Part shown: piece by piece, positions 13,565 through 13,750 of the stretch
Numbering within the stretch: the first letter of the stretch is position 1
Layout: each line of letters opens with the position of its first letter
Assembly (NCBI GenBank): GCA_002387325.1
Contig: DGIN01000024.1
Location: forward strand, 1-13,750
DNA: 13,750 nt
Source of the DNA: Bacteroidales bacterium UBA4621
Lineage (GTDB): Bacteria; Bacteroidota; Bacteroidia; Bacteroidales; Paludibacteraceae
Reading direction: 5' to 3'
The notes under the pieces: model-generated
Told to the model about the DNA's origin: nothing
The model's input: the letters and a program-made list of their open reading frames with translations, nothing else
Database searches by the model: none
Position numbers and translations under genes: made by a program

Positions 13565-13596
13565 CAAAGGTACGATTTTTTTTTGATATTTCCAAA
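13565..13596 (-). promoter_or_regulatory. Consensus promoter upstream of tRNA-Arg (minus strand)
   Basis: On the minus strand, TTTG (13596-13593), a 20-base spacer and TACCTTTG (13572-13565) match the consensus exactly. Transcription should start near 13558, leaving a leader of roughly 108 bases before the mature tRNA 5' end at 13450. Confidence 0.83.
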
Positions 13597-13709
13597 TAGG
13601 ATTTGCGTTTTTTCGTATAAATCAAGAAATTAGAAGGTGTTTGGAAATCTATACACGGAATATGGTACAGTCGGCAATATACTGCTCATCTATAATAGGT
13701 TACTGCTTT
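13597..13709. other. Gene-free A+T-rich stretch
   Basis: I see no reading frame, hairpin terminator or TTTG/TAnnTTTG promoter pair on either strand here. Together with the tRNA leader it makes up the 300-base gene-free right end. The neighbouring gene must lie beyond the window. Confidence 0.5.
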
Positions 13710-13750
13710 ATCACCCAAGAATCACCCAAGAATCACCTAAGAATCACCTA
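13710..13750 (+). repeat. 11-bp tandem array running off the right edge
   Basis: ATCACCCAAGA (13710-13720, 13721-13731), ATCACCTAAGA (13732-13742) and a truncated ATCACCTA (13743-13750). The period equals that of the array at 4215 although the unit differs. Total copy number is unknown because the window ends inside it. Confidence 0.82.

Overview
The window looks like the chromosome of a member of the order Bacteroidales (phylum Bacteroidota). The evidence is a 286-residue primary sigma factor of the short sigma-ABfr type without region 1.1, four promoters of the Bacteroidota form TTTG-N20-TAnnTTTG, start sites without Shine-Dalgarno sequences, and Bacteroidota-specific families (DUF4292, DUF4301, the NagB-like/PIG-L fusion) in a familiar order (dut, TPR protein, DUF4292 lipoprotein, EnvC-like protein). 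Coding DNA is fairly G+C-rich and gaps are A+T-rich. I cannot name a genus. No prophage, insertion sequence or CRISPR array is visible.

Layout. (1) 109-868: a sirtuin deacylase closed by its own terminator. (2) 941-5783: a carbohydrate block. A strong promoter drives a two-domain protein (degenerate glucosamine-6-phosphate deaminase fold plus PIG-L deacetylase), followed by a NahK-like sugar kinase. Converging on them across a two-way terminator is a DUF4301 protein that I read as a UTP:sugar-1-phosphate uridylyltransferase relative. (3) 5736-5783: two interleaved divergent promoters serving DUF4301 and the next unit. (4) 5831-12362: nine plus-strand genes with no internal terminator that I can see: lipid kinase, dUTPase, TPR protein, DUF4292 lipoprotein, EnvC-like LytM protein, FKBP lipoprotein, four-cysteine Rieske-like lipoprotein, RimM and a SpoU-type RNA methyltransferase. 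The unit ends at an 18-bp-stem hairpin shared with the convergent rpoD. (5) 12382-13596, minus strand: tRNA-Arg(UCU) with a consensus promoter, then rpoD. (6) 13597-13750: no gene; an 11-bp tandem array runs off the edge.

How the genes fit together. Region 2 could form an amino-sugar salvage route: deacetylation by the PIG-L domain, anomeric phosphorylation by the NahK-like kinase and nucleotide activation by the DUF4301 protein. Region 4 combines envelope functions (lipid kinase, EnvC-like factor, three predicted lipoproteins) with nucleotide hygiene and ribosome/RNA maturation. The rpoD product is presumably the sigma factor that reads the promoters found here.

The least explained signal is a set of short tandem arrays (units of 7, 11 or 14 bp) in the gaps. 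Five of them begin in or directly after the stop codon of the upstream gene. Because the periods are not multiples of three, three of these arrays place a TAA in all three forward frames.
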